Shown: positions 47,148-54,002 of the stretch, one piece after another
Position numbering within the stretch: position 1 is the first letter of the stretch
How the letters are laid out: each line of letters begins with the position of its first letter
Origin: JAJDIA01 sp031555145
GTDB taxonomy: Bacteria > Bacteroidota > Bacteroidia > Bacteroidales > Tannerellaceae
Reading direction: 5' to 3'
Assembly: GCA_031555145.1 (NCBI GenBank)
Contig: JAVBUR010000058.1
Location: 1-54,002 of the forward strand
DNA: 54,002 nucleotides
The notes under the pieces: generated by a model
Told to the model about the DNA's origin: nothing
What the model saw: only the letters and a program-made list of their open reading frames with translations
The model's database searches: none
Program-made: the position numbers and the translations under genes

Positions 47148-47186
47148 CACTCACAAACAAATAACCACTCAAGGAAAGAACGTAAA

Positions 47187-47498
47187 ATGGGACGAACCCA
47201 CATTCAAAAAGAAAAAGACACCGTTACATTAATGACTCGTTTGTACTGTAAAAAGGTACATAAAGGAGTGACAAAAAACGACAACAAACTCTGTCAGGAT
47301 TGCCAGGAAGTGCTTGATTATGCCTACGATCGATTGGACAAATGCCGCTTTGGCGAAAATAAATGTTCATGCCTGCGCTGCCCGGCACACTGCTACAAGC
47401 CCGAGATGCGTGAACGCATCCGTGTCGTAATGCGCTATATAGGCCCCAAAATGCCCTATCTGGCGCCTATCGCCTATATACGCTATTTCATCCGGTAA
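47187..47498 (+). CDS. Cysteine-rich protein, nitrous oxide-stimulated promoter family
   Basis: 103 residues from the ATG at 47,187; a longer frame opens at 47,118 but precedes the predicted transcription start. Cysteines fall in clustered pairs (LCQDCQEV, KCRFGENKCSCLRCPAHCYK), suggesting a metal or iron-sulfur site. The C-terminus is basic and aromatic (RVVMRYIGPKMPYLAPIAYI). This matches the small PF11756-type family named after a nitrous-oxide-induced locus. Its biochemical role is not known to me. It stands alone with its own promoter and a hairpin behind it. Confidence 0.85.
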   Translation: MGRTHIQKEKDTVTLMTRLYCKKVHKGVTKNDNKLCQDCQEVLDYAYDRLDKCRFGENKCSCLRCPAHCYKPEMRERIRVVMRYIGPKMPYLAPIAYIRYFIR

Positions 47499-47550
47499 GA
47501 TTATTGTAAAACACTCCTATCGGTGTAACAAGTCAGGGAATAAAAAAAGA

Positions 47551-47576
47551 GGATATGGATTCAACGATCCATATCC
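47551..47576. terminator. Bidirectional terminator hairpin
   Basis: GGATATGGAT (47,551-47,560) pairs perfectly with ATCCATATCC (47,567-47,576), 6-base loop. The minus strand has seven T directly after it, while the plus strand has ACTTTTTCTTTTTG five bases on. It can end the upstream gene and stop anything coming from the prs side. The interval 47,577-47,715 holds no gene or promoter I can support. Confidence 0.75.
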
Positions 47577-47718
47577 CAAACTACTTTTTCTTTTTGTTTA
47601 ATTTACCATGTACCTATTTCCACATGTTATCTTATAGGCACAAGTGATTTATAAACAAGCGACCCCCCGAAAATGTTCGCAAAAAAAGCCCTTTTGTTCT
47701 CCAATTATACGGATTGAT

Positions 47719-47751
47719 AAAAAAAGCCGGAAGCTTATGGCCGCCGGCTTT
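47719..47751 (-). terminator. Intrinsic terminator of prs
   Basis: Minus strand AAAGCCGG (47,751-47,744) pairs with CCGGCTTT (47,730-47,723), followed by a T run to 47,719. It lies 23 bases past the prs stop codon. Confidence 0.85.
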
Positions 47752-47773
47752 GTTTCTTTTAGGTGAAGGGAAA

Positions 47774-48715
47774 TCAGATCACATAGAGCGAGCTGATAGA
47801 TTCATCGTTGCATACGCGACGGATGGCTTCAGCAAACATTTCAGCGACAGAAAGGAGGACAACCTTGTCGCACTTCTTGGTGTAGGGAATCGAATCAGTG
47901 AAGATGATCTTTGTCAGAGCCGACTCATCGACACGCGTCGAAGCGGGGTCAGACATCACAGCGTGACTGGCAAAGGCATGAACTGACTTGGCACCGTTTT
48001 CCAGCATCAGGTTGGCCGCCTTGGTGATCGTGCCGGCGGTATCCACCATGTCGTCGATCAGCACAACGTCCATTCCCTTTACATCTCCGATAATACGCAT
48101 CTCGGCAACTTCATTAGCACGCAGGCGCGATTTGTGGCAGATGACCATCGGTACACCGAGGTATTTTGAATACGTACTGGCGCGTTTCGTTCCACCCACG
48201 TCGGGCGTAGCGATACAAAGGTTTTCGATCGGGAATGTCGTCCGGATGTATTCCAGGAAGACCGAAGAGGCATACAAGTGGTCAACCGGGATATCAAAGA
48301 AGCCCTGTATCTGGTCGGCATGCAAGTCCATGGTGATCAGTCGGTCGATACCGGCTACACTCAGCATGTTGGCGATCAGCTTGGCAGCGATCGATACACG
48401 TGGTTTGTCTTTACGGTCCTGGCGTGCCCAGCCGAAATAAGGAACCACAGCAATAATGGAATGAGCCGATGCACGCTTGGCAGCGTCGACCATCAACAGG
48501 AGTTCCATCAGGTTGTCTGAATTAGGGAAGGTAGACTGCACCAGGAATACATCCCGGCCACGGATCGATTCTTCGTAAGATACAGAGAACTCACCATCGG
48601 CAAAATGCTGGATATTCATTTTTCCTAACGGACAATCCAGGCTTTTACAAATCTTTTCGGCGAGATAACGGGAGTTTGTTCCCGAGAACACAAGGTACGG
48701 AGTATGTGCGCTCAT
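47774..48715 (-). CDS. prs: Ribose-phosphate pyrophosphokinase
   Basis: 313 residues from the ATG at 48,715 (MSAHTPYLVFSGTNSRYLAE). A longer frame reaches 48,793 but would run through the promoter and inverted repeat. It makes PRPP from ribose 5-phosphate and ATP for nucleotide, histidine and tryptophan synthesis. Family blocks: FADGEFSVSYEESIRGRDVF, VPYFGWARQDRKDKPRVSIA, MDLHADQIQGFFDIPVDHLY and the PRPP-binding loop VVLIDDMVDTAGTITKA. Length is normal. The single chromosomal copy is normally essential, which makes the inverted repeats flanking its promoter notable. Confidence 0.96.
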   Translation of the reverse strand: MSAHTPYLVFSGTNSRYLAEKICKSLDCPLGKMNIQHFADGEFSVSYEESIRGRDVFLVQSTFPNSDNLMELLLMVDAAKRASAHSIIAVVPYFGWARQDRKDKPRVSIAAKLIANMLSVAGIDRLITMDLHADQIQGFFDIPVDHLYASSVFLEYIRTTFPIENLCIATPDVGGTKRASTYSKYLGVPMVICHKSRLRANEVAEMRIIGDVKGMDVVLIDDMVDTAGTITKAANLMLENGAKSVHAFASHAVMSDPASTRVDESALTKIIFTDSIPYTKKCDKVVLLSVAEMFAEAIRRVCNDESISSLYVI

Positions 48716-48721
48716 TATGCT

Positions 48722-48809
48722 GATAATACTTGAATAAGTGAATAGATATTTACGCCGGCAAAAGTACAAAACAATTGCCAATAATCTATTCACTTATTCA
48801 AGTATTATC
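48722..48809. repeat. Perfect 26-bp inverted repeat flanking the prs promoter
   Basis: 48,722-48,747 is the exact reverse complement of 48,784-48,809, with a 36-base spacer that contains the prs -7 box. The right arm covers the -33 region and the left arm lies in the prs leader. Arms end TGAATAGAT/ATCTATTCA on the spacer side. This could be an invertible promoter segment, a double operator, or a long RNA hairpin in transcripts from the upstream amylase gene. Confidence 0.85.
48759..48766 (-). promoter_or_regulatory. -7 box of prs
   Basis: TACTTTTG on the minus strand, perfect to TAnnTTTG; transcription start near 48,752 and a 37-base leader. The -33 position falls inside the right repeat arm and has no TTTG. 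Confidence 0.6.
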
Positions 48810-48823
48810 TACAATAAGGAGAA

Positions 48824-50518
48824 CTACAGGTAGGTAAATTTCAGTATCGTCACTCCGAAAGCAGGCAGCAGCAGCTCGTAAGGCCACGACTCGGTAAGTG
48901 TACCAAGCGTTAAGACGCCACTGAGCAGATCTGTCACCTTGGCCGGTTTGTTATCCGTAAAATCCATTTCGTTAAATACTTCAGCAGGGATACGGATACG
49001 CACCTTCCGGTCGGAAGCGTCGAAGTTGACAGCCACAAGGATTACTTCATTCAGGTATTTACGCAGGAAGACATACTGGCGGTTACTGTCCAGTTCCGGA
49101 TTCCGGGTGTTGACATGCATCAGATCGTAGAACGTACCGTTAGCAATCACCGGCTCGGTGGCTGCTATCCGGAGGATATTGGCATACTGGGTGCGGAGTT
49201 GTTTCTGTTCGTCGGTGAGTCCTGCGCCGTCCCACTTGCCACCATTATTCCAGGCGCGCATGGTCTGGATGCTCCAGTAGTCAAAGATCGTCGTACGTCC
49301 GTCGAGGCCGCTGAAACCTTCTTCGTCCATCCCCCGCTCGCCATACTCCTGTCCGAAGTAGAGCATCACCGGGTTCGTGTGCATCAGGGCGGAAACTGCC
49401 ATCGCAGGGATACCCGGCTCGGGACGGCCGCAGAAGAAATCAGAGGCGATACGCTGCTCGTCGTGATTTTCCAGGAAATTCAGCATCCGGTCGTGGATAC
49501 CGTCGAGGCTATACCAACACTGCGTGATCGCGCTCGCCGGTTGGCGGTTACACATCACTTCCCGGAGGGTATCATACAGACCTACCTTATCATACAAGTA
49601 GTCGAAATGACCGGTGAAGATATAATTACGGTATTGATCCGGATTATATACTTCGGCAATGAACGTGATGTCACCCGCCTGTTTAACGGCAGGGATCACC
49701 CAGTTCCAGAACTCGACCGGCACCATCTCTGCCATATCGCAACGAAAAGCATCCACGCCTTTCGCTACCCAGTAGAGCAGGATATCCCGCATCTTCAGCC
49801 AGGTGCTTGGGATGGGATCGAAGTGGCAGGCTCCGTAGTTGAAATAATCCACACCGTAGTTAAGTTTGACGGTCTCATACCAGTCGTTCTTCGAGGGCGT
49901 AGCGTCAAAATGGTTGTTACCCGTCACCTTGGCGGGAAACTCACTGTATTCGAAATCTTCCTGTTTGGCGCCGAAATGCAGTTGCAACGTTTGTCCGGGA
50001 AGATAATAGAAGTTATTGTTGGCATCGAAAGCCTTTGTTACATCGTCATGCTGACCAAGGTCTTCTACAAACGGATCACGGGCATCCGAGAAATACTGAC
50101 GGGCGACATGATTGGGCACAAAGTCGATGATCACCTTCATACCGGCGGCATGCGTACGCTTGACAAGGGCTTCGAATTCCTTGATACGATCGGGCACACG
50201 GTCGGCCAGGTCGGGATCCACATCATAGTAATCCTTGATGGCGTAGGGTGAGCCGGCTTTCCCTTTCACCACGGCACGGTGATCGTGGCGGACTCCGAAG
50301 GCGCTATAGTCAGTCTTCGTCGCATGTTCGATGATCCCCGTATACCAGATATGGGTAGTCCCTGTATCCTTGATTTGTTTCAATACTTTCGGGGTGAAAG
50401 CGGAAAGCTTTCCCACCCCATTGTCATCCAGGTTACCGCTGCGCTGTTGGGTAGTATTCATATTGCCGAACAAACGGGGCAATACCTGGTAAATCACTAT
50501 CTTTTTCCTCAGTTTCAT
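48824..50518 (-). CDS. GH13 alpha-amylase-family enzyme, cytoplasmic
   Basis: 564 residues, no signal peptide (MKLRKKIVIYQVLPRLFGNM). Conserved GH13 regions: I IDFVPNHVAR (about 131-140), II GVDAFRCDMAEM with nucleophile D261, III FIAEVY with acid/base E289, and IV NFLENHDEQR with D353. The ending ELLLPAFGVTILKF is a typical C-terminal beta domain. It likely cuts or rearranges intracellular alpha-glucans such as glycogen or imported maltodextrin; hydrolase versus transferase cannot be told. It follows the patatin gene after 19 bases, so the two form an operon. Confidence 0.9.
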   Translation of the reverse strand: MKLRKKIVIYQVLPRLFGNMNTTQQRSGNLDDNGVGKLSAFTPKVLKQIKDTGTTHIWYTGIIEHATKTDYSAFGVRHDHRAVVKGKAGSPYAIKDYYDVDPDLADRVPDRIKEFEALVKRTHAAGMKVIIDFVPNHVARQYFSDARDPFVEDLGQHDDVTKAFDANNNFYYLPGQTLQLHFGAKQEDFEYSEFPAKVTGNNHFDATPSKNDWYETVKLNYGVDYFNYGACHFDPIPSTWLKMRDILLYWVAKGVDAFRCDMAEMVPVEFWNWVIPAVKQAGDITFIAEVYNPDQYRNYIFTGHFDYLYDKVGLYDTLREVMCNRQPASAITQCWYSLDGIHDRMLNFLENHDEQRIASDFFCGRPEPGIPAMAVSALMHTNPVMLYFGQEYGERGMDEEGFSGLDGRTTIFDYWSIQTMRAWNNGGKWDGAGLTDEQKQLRTQYANILRIAATEPVIANGTFYDLMHVNTRNPELDSNRQYVFLRKYLNEVILVAVNFDASDRKVRIRIPAEVFNEMDFTDNKPAKVTDLLSGVLTLGTLTESWPYELLLPAFGVTILKFTYL

Positions 50519-50537
50519 AACTTATATCATCCTCTAT

Positions 50538-51395
50538 TTATTCATCCAGCGCTTTCATACCGGCGCTTTCCAGTTGTTTTCTTTTTTCTTTAATGTTCGC
50601 AATAATAGTTTCAAACGGTCCCTCCCGCAGTGGTTCGCCTAAAGCGTTAAGGGCTGCTTCGTATCCGAGGTCGGCTATCAGGTCGACGTTCTCAAGGTCG
50701 AACATCTTATACTGCGCGAACTCCGTCGTTTCAATCAACAGATCACACAGTTGGCGATCTTCCAGTGTATTTGCCCTGAACATATAATGATAAGTTCGTT
50801 CGGCTATATACAGGATGGTCTGTTTGTATTCTTCCCGGATCAGGGGTGTAAGGTTGACGCCTATCACCCGGTCGCACTCTTCGCGTATGTTAGTAACAGG
50901 AAAATTGCGGAACACACCACCGTCTACATAATGGTTGCCGTCGATCTCCACCGGACTGAAGATAATCGGCACACTGCTCGATGCTAGCACAGCGTCGGCC
51001 AGCGGTCCCGAACGAAACTCATGGCTCACGCCCTTATCGAGGTCGGTAGCCACAATAACCATCGGGATGGGCAGGTCTTCAATACGCTTCGCCCGCAAAT
51101 GCTTACTGAGGAACGAGCGCAAGCGCTTATGGTCAAACAGCCCGGCCTTGGGCAACTGAAACTGGGCAAACTCGGAGAAGTCTTTTCCCTTGAAGAGTTC
51201 CTTTATCTCGTCCCAGGCATACCCATCCGCCCACAGAGAACCGGCGATTGCACCGGCGCTGACTCCCGAAATAATATCGGGTTTCACACCACATTCCTCA
51301 AACAGGCGGAAGGCTCCCAAATGGGCAAAACCCTTCGCTCCGCCACCACTCAAGGCCAGTCCTACCCGGTAGGGTTTGTCTGCTCGTTGTCTCAT
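50538..51395 (-). CDS. Patatin-like phospholipase
   Basis: 285 residues. Oxyanion-hole glycine motif ALSGGGAKGFAHLGAF (about 14-29), nucleophile S46 in ISGVSAGAIAGSLWADG, and dyad aspartate D158 in HYVDGGVFRNFPV. No signal peptide, so probably a cytoplasmic or membrane-surface acyl hydrolase (RssA-like). Substrates in this family range from phospholipids to lipid droplets. It is the first gene of the operon with the GH13 enzyme and runs divergently from the pyrophosphatase gene. Confidence 0.92.
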   Translation of the reverse strand: MRQRADKPYRVGLALSGGGAKGFAHLGAFRLFEECGVKPDIISGVSAGAIAGSLWADGYAWDEIKELFKGKDFSEFAQFQLPKAGLFDHKRLRSFLSKHLRAKRIEDLPIPMVIVATDLDKGVSHEFRSGPLADAVLASSSVPIIFSPVEIDGNHYVDGGVFRNFPVTNIREECDRVIGVNLTPLIREEYKQTILYIAERTYHYMFRANTLEDRQLCDLLIETTEFAQYKMFDLENVDLIADLGYEAALNALGEPLREGPFETIIANIKEKRKQLESAGMKALDE

Positions 51396-51470
51396 GCGTT
51401 CGTATATATCCTGTTTCCGTTAACAAATATGCCCTTTTTTTACTATATAACGATATTCTTTCGCGAAAAG

Positions 51471-51501
51471 TTTCTCCTACACTGCAATTTCCCTATCTTT
51501 A
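51471..51501 (+). promoter_or_regulatory. Promoter of the pyrophosphatase gene
   Basis: TTTC (51,471-51,474), a 19-base spacer, and TATCTTTA (51,494-51,501). Same near-consensus pair as before the PUL 2 sigma gene; leader about 50 bases. Confidence 0.6.
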
Positions 51502-51558
51502 CGCCTTGAAAAAACTGAAAAAACATTACGTAGCTTTTTACATTAAATCTATATACAA

Positions 51559-53763
51559 ATGATTACTTCAATTTTTTGGATTGTACCGATTGCGTCAGCT
51601 TTGGCGCTGATCTTTGCCTGGTTTTTCTACCGGCAAATGATGAAAGAGAGTGAAGGAACCGAGTTAATGGCCAAGATCGCCTCGCACGTGAGGAAAGGTG
51701 CCATGTCGTACTTGAAACAACAGTACAAAGTGGTAGCTCTGGTGTTCCTCGTATTAGTTATTTTATTTGCCATTATGGCGTTCGGCTTTGGGATTCAGAA
51801 CGAATGGGTACCCATCGCATTCCTGACAGGAGGATTCTTCTCCGGTTTGGCAGGTTTCCTGGGAATGAAAACAGCAACGTATGCTTCTGCACGTACAGCA
51901 CATGCTGCCCGTACTTCCTTAAATAAGGGATTGCAGGTTGCCTTCCGTAGCGGTGCCGTCATGGGACTTGTTGTGGTTGGTCTGGGTCTCTTGGATATCT
52001 CTTTCTGGTATGTACTGCTGAATGCCGTGATTCCGGCTGATGCCATGGAACCGACACACAAACTGACCATCATCACAACGACCATGCTGACCTTCGGTAT
52101 GGGTGCATCTACGCAAGCGCTCTTTGCCCGTGTAGGTGGTGGTATTTACACGAAAGCGGCCGACGTTGGTGCTGACCTCGTAGGTAAAGTAGAAGCCGGT
52201 ATTCCGGAAGACGACCCACGTAACCCGGCCACCATTGCCGACAACGTAGGTGACAACGTAGGTGACGTAGCCGGTATGGGTGCAGACTTGTACGAATCGT
52301 ATTGCGGATCGATCCTTGCAACAGCCGCTCTGGGTGCTGCTGCTTTCGTAGGAAGTGGTGATCTGGAATCTCAATACAAGGCGATTATCGCTCCGATGCT
52401 GATCGCTGCCGTAGGTATCGTATTGTCTATCATCGGTATCTTCGCCGTACGTACGAAAGAAGACGCGAACATCAAGCAGTTGCTGAAAGCCCTGGCTGTA
52501 GGAACGAACCTAAGCTCTGTGCTGATTGCGATCTCTACCTTTGCTATTCTGTATTTCCTGGGTATCGACAACTGGATGTGGATCAGTGGTTCGGTGGTAG
52601 TTGGTTTGCTGGTAGGTATTGTGATCGGACAAGCTACCGAATATTATACGTCTCAATCTTACAAGCCGACACAGCGCGTGTCTGAAGCGGGTAAGACAGG
52701 TCCGGCTACCGTTATCATCTCCGGCCTGGGACTGGGTATGTTGTCAACAGCGATTCCGGTATTGGCCGTAGTCGTAGGTATTATCCTCTCGTTCCTGTTC
52801 GCTTCAGGATTCGATTTTGACAATGTAGGTATGGGGTTATACGGTATCGGTATCGCTGCTGTAGGTATGCTCTCTACACTGGGTATCACCTTGGCAACGG
52901 ATGCTTACGGCCCAATTGCCGACAACGCCGGCGGTAACGCTGAAATGGCTGGTTTGGGTAAGGAAGTACGCAAACGCACCGACGCCCTTGATTCACTGGG
53001 TAACACAACCGCTGCTACAGGTAAAGGTTTCGCCATCGGTTCGGCTGCTTTGACAGGCCTGGCACTGTTGGCTTCGTATGTAGAAGAAATCAAGATTGGT
53101 TTGATCCGTCTGGGGGAAAACACGATCGCTTTGGCCGACGGCCGCGTATTAGAAACAGCGAAAGCTTCTTTCACTGACTTTATGTTCTACTACGACGTCA
53201 CATTGATGAACCCGAAAGTACTGTCCGGTATCTTCCTTGGTTCGATGATGGCCTTTATGTTCTGCGGTTTGACCATGAATGCTGTAGGTCGTGCTGCCTC
53301 CAGCATGGTGGAAGAAGTGCGCCGTCAGTTCCGCGAAATCAAAGGTATCCTGACCGGCGAGGCCGAGCCTGATTATGCACGCTGCGTAGAGATCTCTACC
53401 AAGGGTGCCCAACGCGAAATGATCGTTCCGTCACTGTTGGCTATCATTGCTCCGGTGTTGACAGGTGTGATCTTCGGTGTGACAGGTGTGGTAGGTCTGT
53501 TGATTGGTGGTTTGAGTACCGGTTTCGTATTGGCTATCTTCATGGCTAACGCCGGTGGTGCCTGGGACAACGCCAAGAAACACGTAGAAGAAGGCAACCA
53601 TGGCGGCAAGGGTAGCGAAGTACACAAAGCTACTGTAGTAGGTGACACCGTAGGTGACCCGTTCAAAGACACATCCGGCCCGAGCCTCAACATCCTCATC
53701 AAACTGATGAGCATGGTGGCTATCGTAATGGCAGGTCTGACCGTAGCTTGGAGTATATTCTAA
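51559..53763 (+). CDS. hppA: Membrane-bound ion-pumping pyrophosphatase
   Basis: 734 residues with about 16 membrane helices. It hydrolyses cytoplasmic pyrophosphate and pumps Na+ and/or H+ outward. The substrate-binding signature is complete: DVGADLVGKVEAGIPEDDPR and NPATIADNVGDNVGDVAGMG, with the matching C-terminal acidic block ANAGGAWDNAKKHVEEGNHG and DTVGDPFKDTSGPSLNILIK. The helix-12 motif reads GNTTAATGKGFAIGSAAL. Alanine, where K+-independent enzymes have lysine (GNTTKA), predicts dependence on K+. Bacteroides enzymes of this group have been reported to carry both Na+ and H+. Monocistronic, with own promoter and terminator. Confidence 0.96.
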   Translation: MITSIFWIVPIASALALIFAWFFYRQMMKESEGTELMAKIASHVRKGAMSYLKQQYKVVALVFLVLVILFAIMAFGFGIQNEWVPIAFLTGGFFSGLAGFLGMKTATYASARTAHAARTSLNKGLQVAFRSGAVMGLVVVGLGLLDISFWYVLLNAVIPADAMEPTHKLTIITTTMLTFGMGASTQALFARVGGGIYTKAADVGADLVGKVEAGIPEDDPRNPATIADNVGDNVGDVAGMGADLYESYCGSILATAALGAAAFVGSGDLESQYKAIIAPMLIAAVGIVLSIIGIFAVRTKEDANIKQLLKALAVGTNLSSVLIAISTFAILYFLGIDNWMWISGSVVVGLLVGIVIGQATEYYTSQSYKPTQRVSEAGKTGPATVIISGLGLGMLSTAIPVLAVVVGIILSFLFASGFDFDNVGMGLYGIGIAAVGMLSTLGITLATDAYGPIADNAGGNAEMAGLGKEVRKRTDALDSLGNTTAATGKGFAIGSAALTGLALLASYVEEIKIGLIRLGENTIALADGRVLETAKASFTDFMFYYDVTLMNPKVLSGIFLGSMMAFMFCGLTMNAVGRAASSMVEEVRRQFREIKGILTGEAEPDYARCVEISTKGAQREMIVPSLLAIIAPVLTGVIFGVTGVVGLLIGGLSTGFVLAIFMANAGGAWDNAKKHVEEGNHGGKGSEVHKATVVGDTVGDPFKDTSGPSLNILIKLMSMVAIVMAGLTVAWSIF

Positions 53764-53792
53764 GAATCACCTCCCATCGTAATAGTATATGA

Positions 53793-53827
53793 TAAAGGAT
53801 GCCCCTTCAGGCATCCTTTATTTTTTT
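53793..53827 (+). terminator. Intrinsic terminator of hppA
   Basis: TAAAGGATGCC (53,793-53,803) pairs perfectly with GGCATCCTTTA (53,810-53,820), 6-base loop, then a run of T. Confidence 0.93.
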
Positions 53828-53875
53828 CCTGTAAATCAGTTTCAAATACAACCAAATATGAAAGTAATTGGGTGT

Positions 53876-54002
53876 TCGTCGCGACGATGAATGCCCGGTC
53901 ACGGGCATCGTGTTCGTAGCCGTGGGTGCAAGCCCACGGACAGGAGGATGGGTGATGTTTATGCGCCGCGTCAGCGCCGCCGTAATTGCCCGACCGGCGG
54001 CG
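53876..54002. repeat. GC-rich cluster of inverted repeats at the window edge
   Basis: Four dyads in about 125 bases: TCGTCGCGACGA (53,876-53,887); ATGCCCG/CGGGCAT (53,891/53,902); CCGTGGG/CCCACGG (53,920/53,933); and GCCGCCG with CGGCGGC at the end. The stretch is much GC-richer than the rest of the window, has no reading frame I can support, and is cut by the window. It looks like the start of a dispersed repeat element. Confidence 0.55.

Noticed and set aside
47577..47715. Small RNA gene on the minus strand between two terminators
   Set aside because: No TAnnTTTG-type promoter on either strand; the hairpin at 47,551 is adequately explained as a bidirectional terminator.
49115..50251. 378-residue reading frame antisense to the GH13 gene
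   Set aside because: Mirror frame of a well-conserved enzyme with all four GH13 motifs; no recognisable domain.

Overview
The window reads as chromosomal DNA of a gut-type Bacteroidales bacterium. Supporting signs are SusC/SusD pairs with FecR-type anti-sigma factors, Bacteroidetes ECF sigma factors, lipoproteins with acidic residues just after the lipidated cysteine, and promoters of the TTTG-N19-TAnnTTTG type instead of E. coli -35/-10 boxes. Parabacteroides or a close relative is my best guess, but that is an impression and not a demonstrated assignment. I see no insertion sequence, prophage, integrase, CRISPR array, tRNA or rRNA.

Layout. 1-2,717: an array of 22-bp palindromic repeats, then a large periplasmic or outer-membrane MG2/plug protein. 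2,785-21,666: a polysaccharide utilization locus (PUL 1): a divergent ECF sigma factor, FecR anti-sigma factor, SusC, SusD, two small surface-type lipoproteins, then a strong hairpin and five enzyme genes. The enzymes are a PL38-like lyase fused to a beta-helix, two heparinase II/III-like proteins, a PL8-like lyase and a GH88 unsaturated uronyl hydrolase. This set should cut a uronic-acid polysaccharide by beta-elimination and then remove the unsaturated uronate. There is no sulfatase, so a non-sulfated or lightly sulfated glycan fits best (hyaluronan, unsulfated chondroitin, heparosan, glucuronan or similar). 21,669-24,149: an NfeD-flotillin pair bracketed by two copies of a 61-bp hairpin repeat. 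24,336-30,079: a multidrug efflux operon in which the RND pump and the outer-membrane channel form one 1,517-residue polypeptide. 30,210-33,790: a Tat-exported TIM-barrel protein overlapping a GH2 glycosidase. 33,882-43,216: PUL 2 (sigma, FecR, SusC, SusD, GH20 beta-hexosaminidase) followed by an orphan ECF sigma factor. 43,213-53,763: core and housekeeping genes: PAP2 phosphatase, half-size EamA transporter, topA, a small cysteine-rich protein, prs, a cytoplasmic GH13 enzyme, a patatin phospholipase and a membrane pyrophosphatase. The last 130 bases are a GC-rich cluster of inverted repeats running off the window.

How it works together (inference). PUL 1 could produce unsaturated disaccharides and release the uronate, while the GH20 of PUL 2 and the GH2 enzyme could remove amino sugars or other caps. 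The two loci may therefore act on one host- or plant-derived glycan.

The most interesting signals are regulatory. The PUL 2 susC leader carries a terminator that pairs properly only as minus-strand RNA, together with a minus-strand promoter placed to make a roughly 115-nt antisense RNA. The start of susC in PUL 1 carries a second, less complete arrangement of this kind. Other items to check first are the fused efflux pump/channel with an internal lipobox, the perfect 26-bp inverted repeats flanking the prs promoter, and the 61-bp repeat whose stem differences are compensatory.
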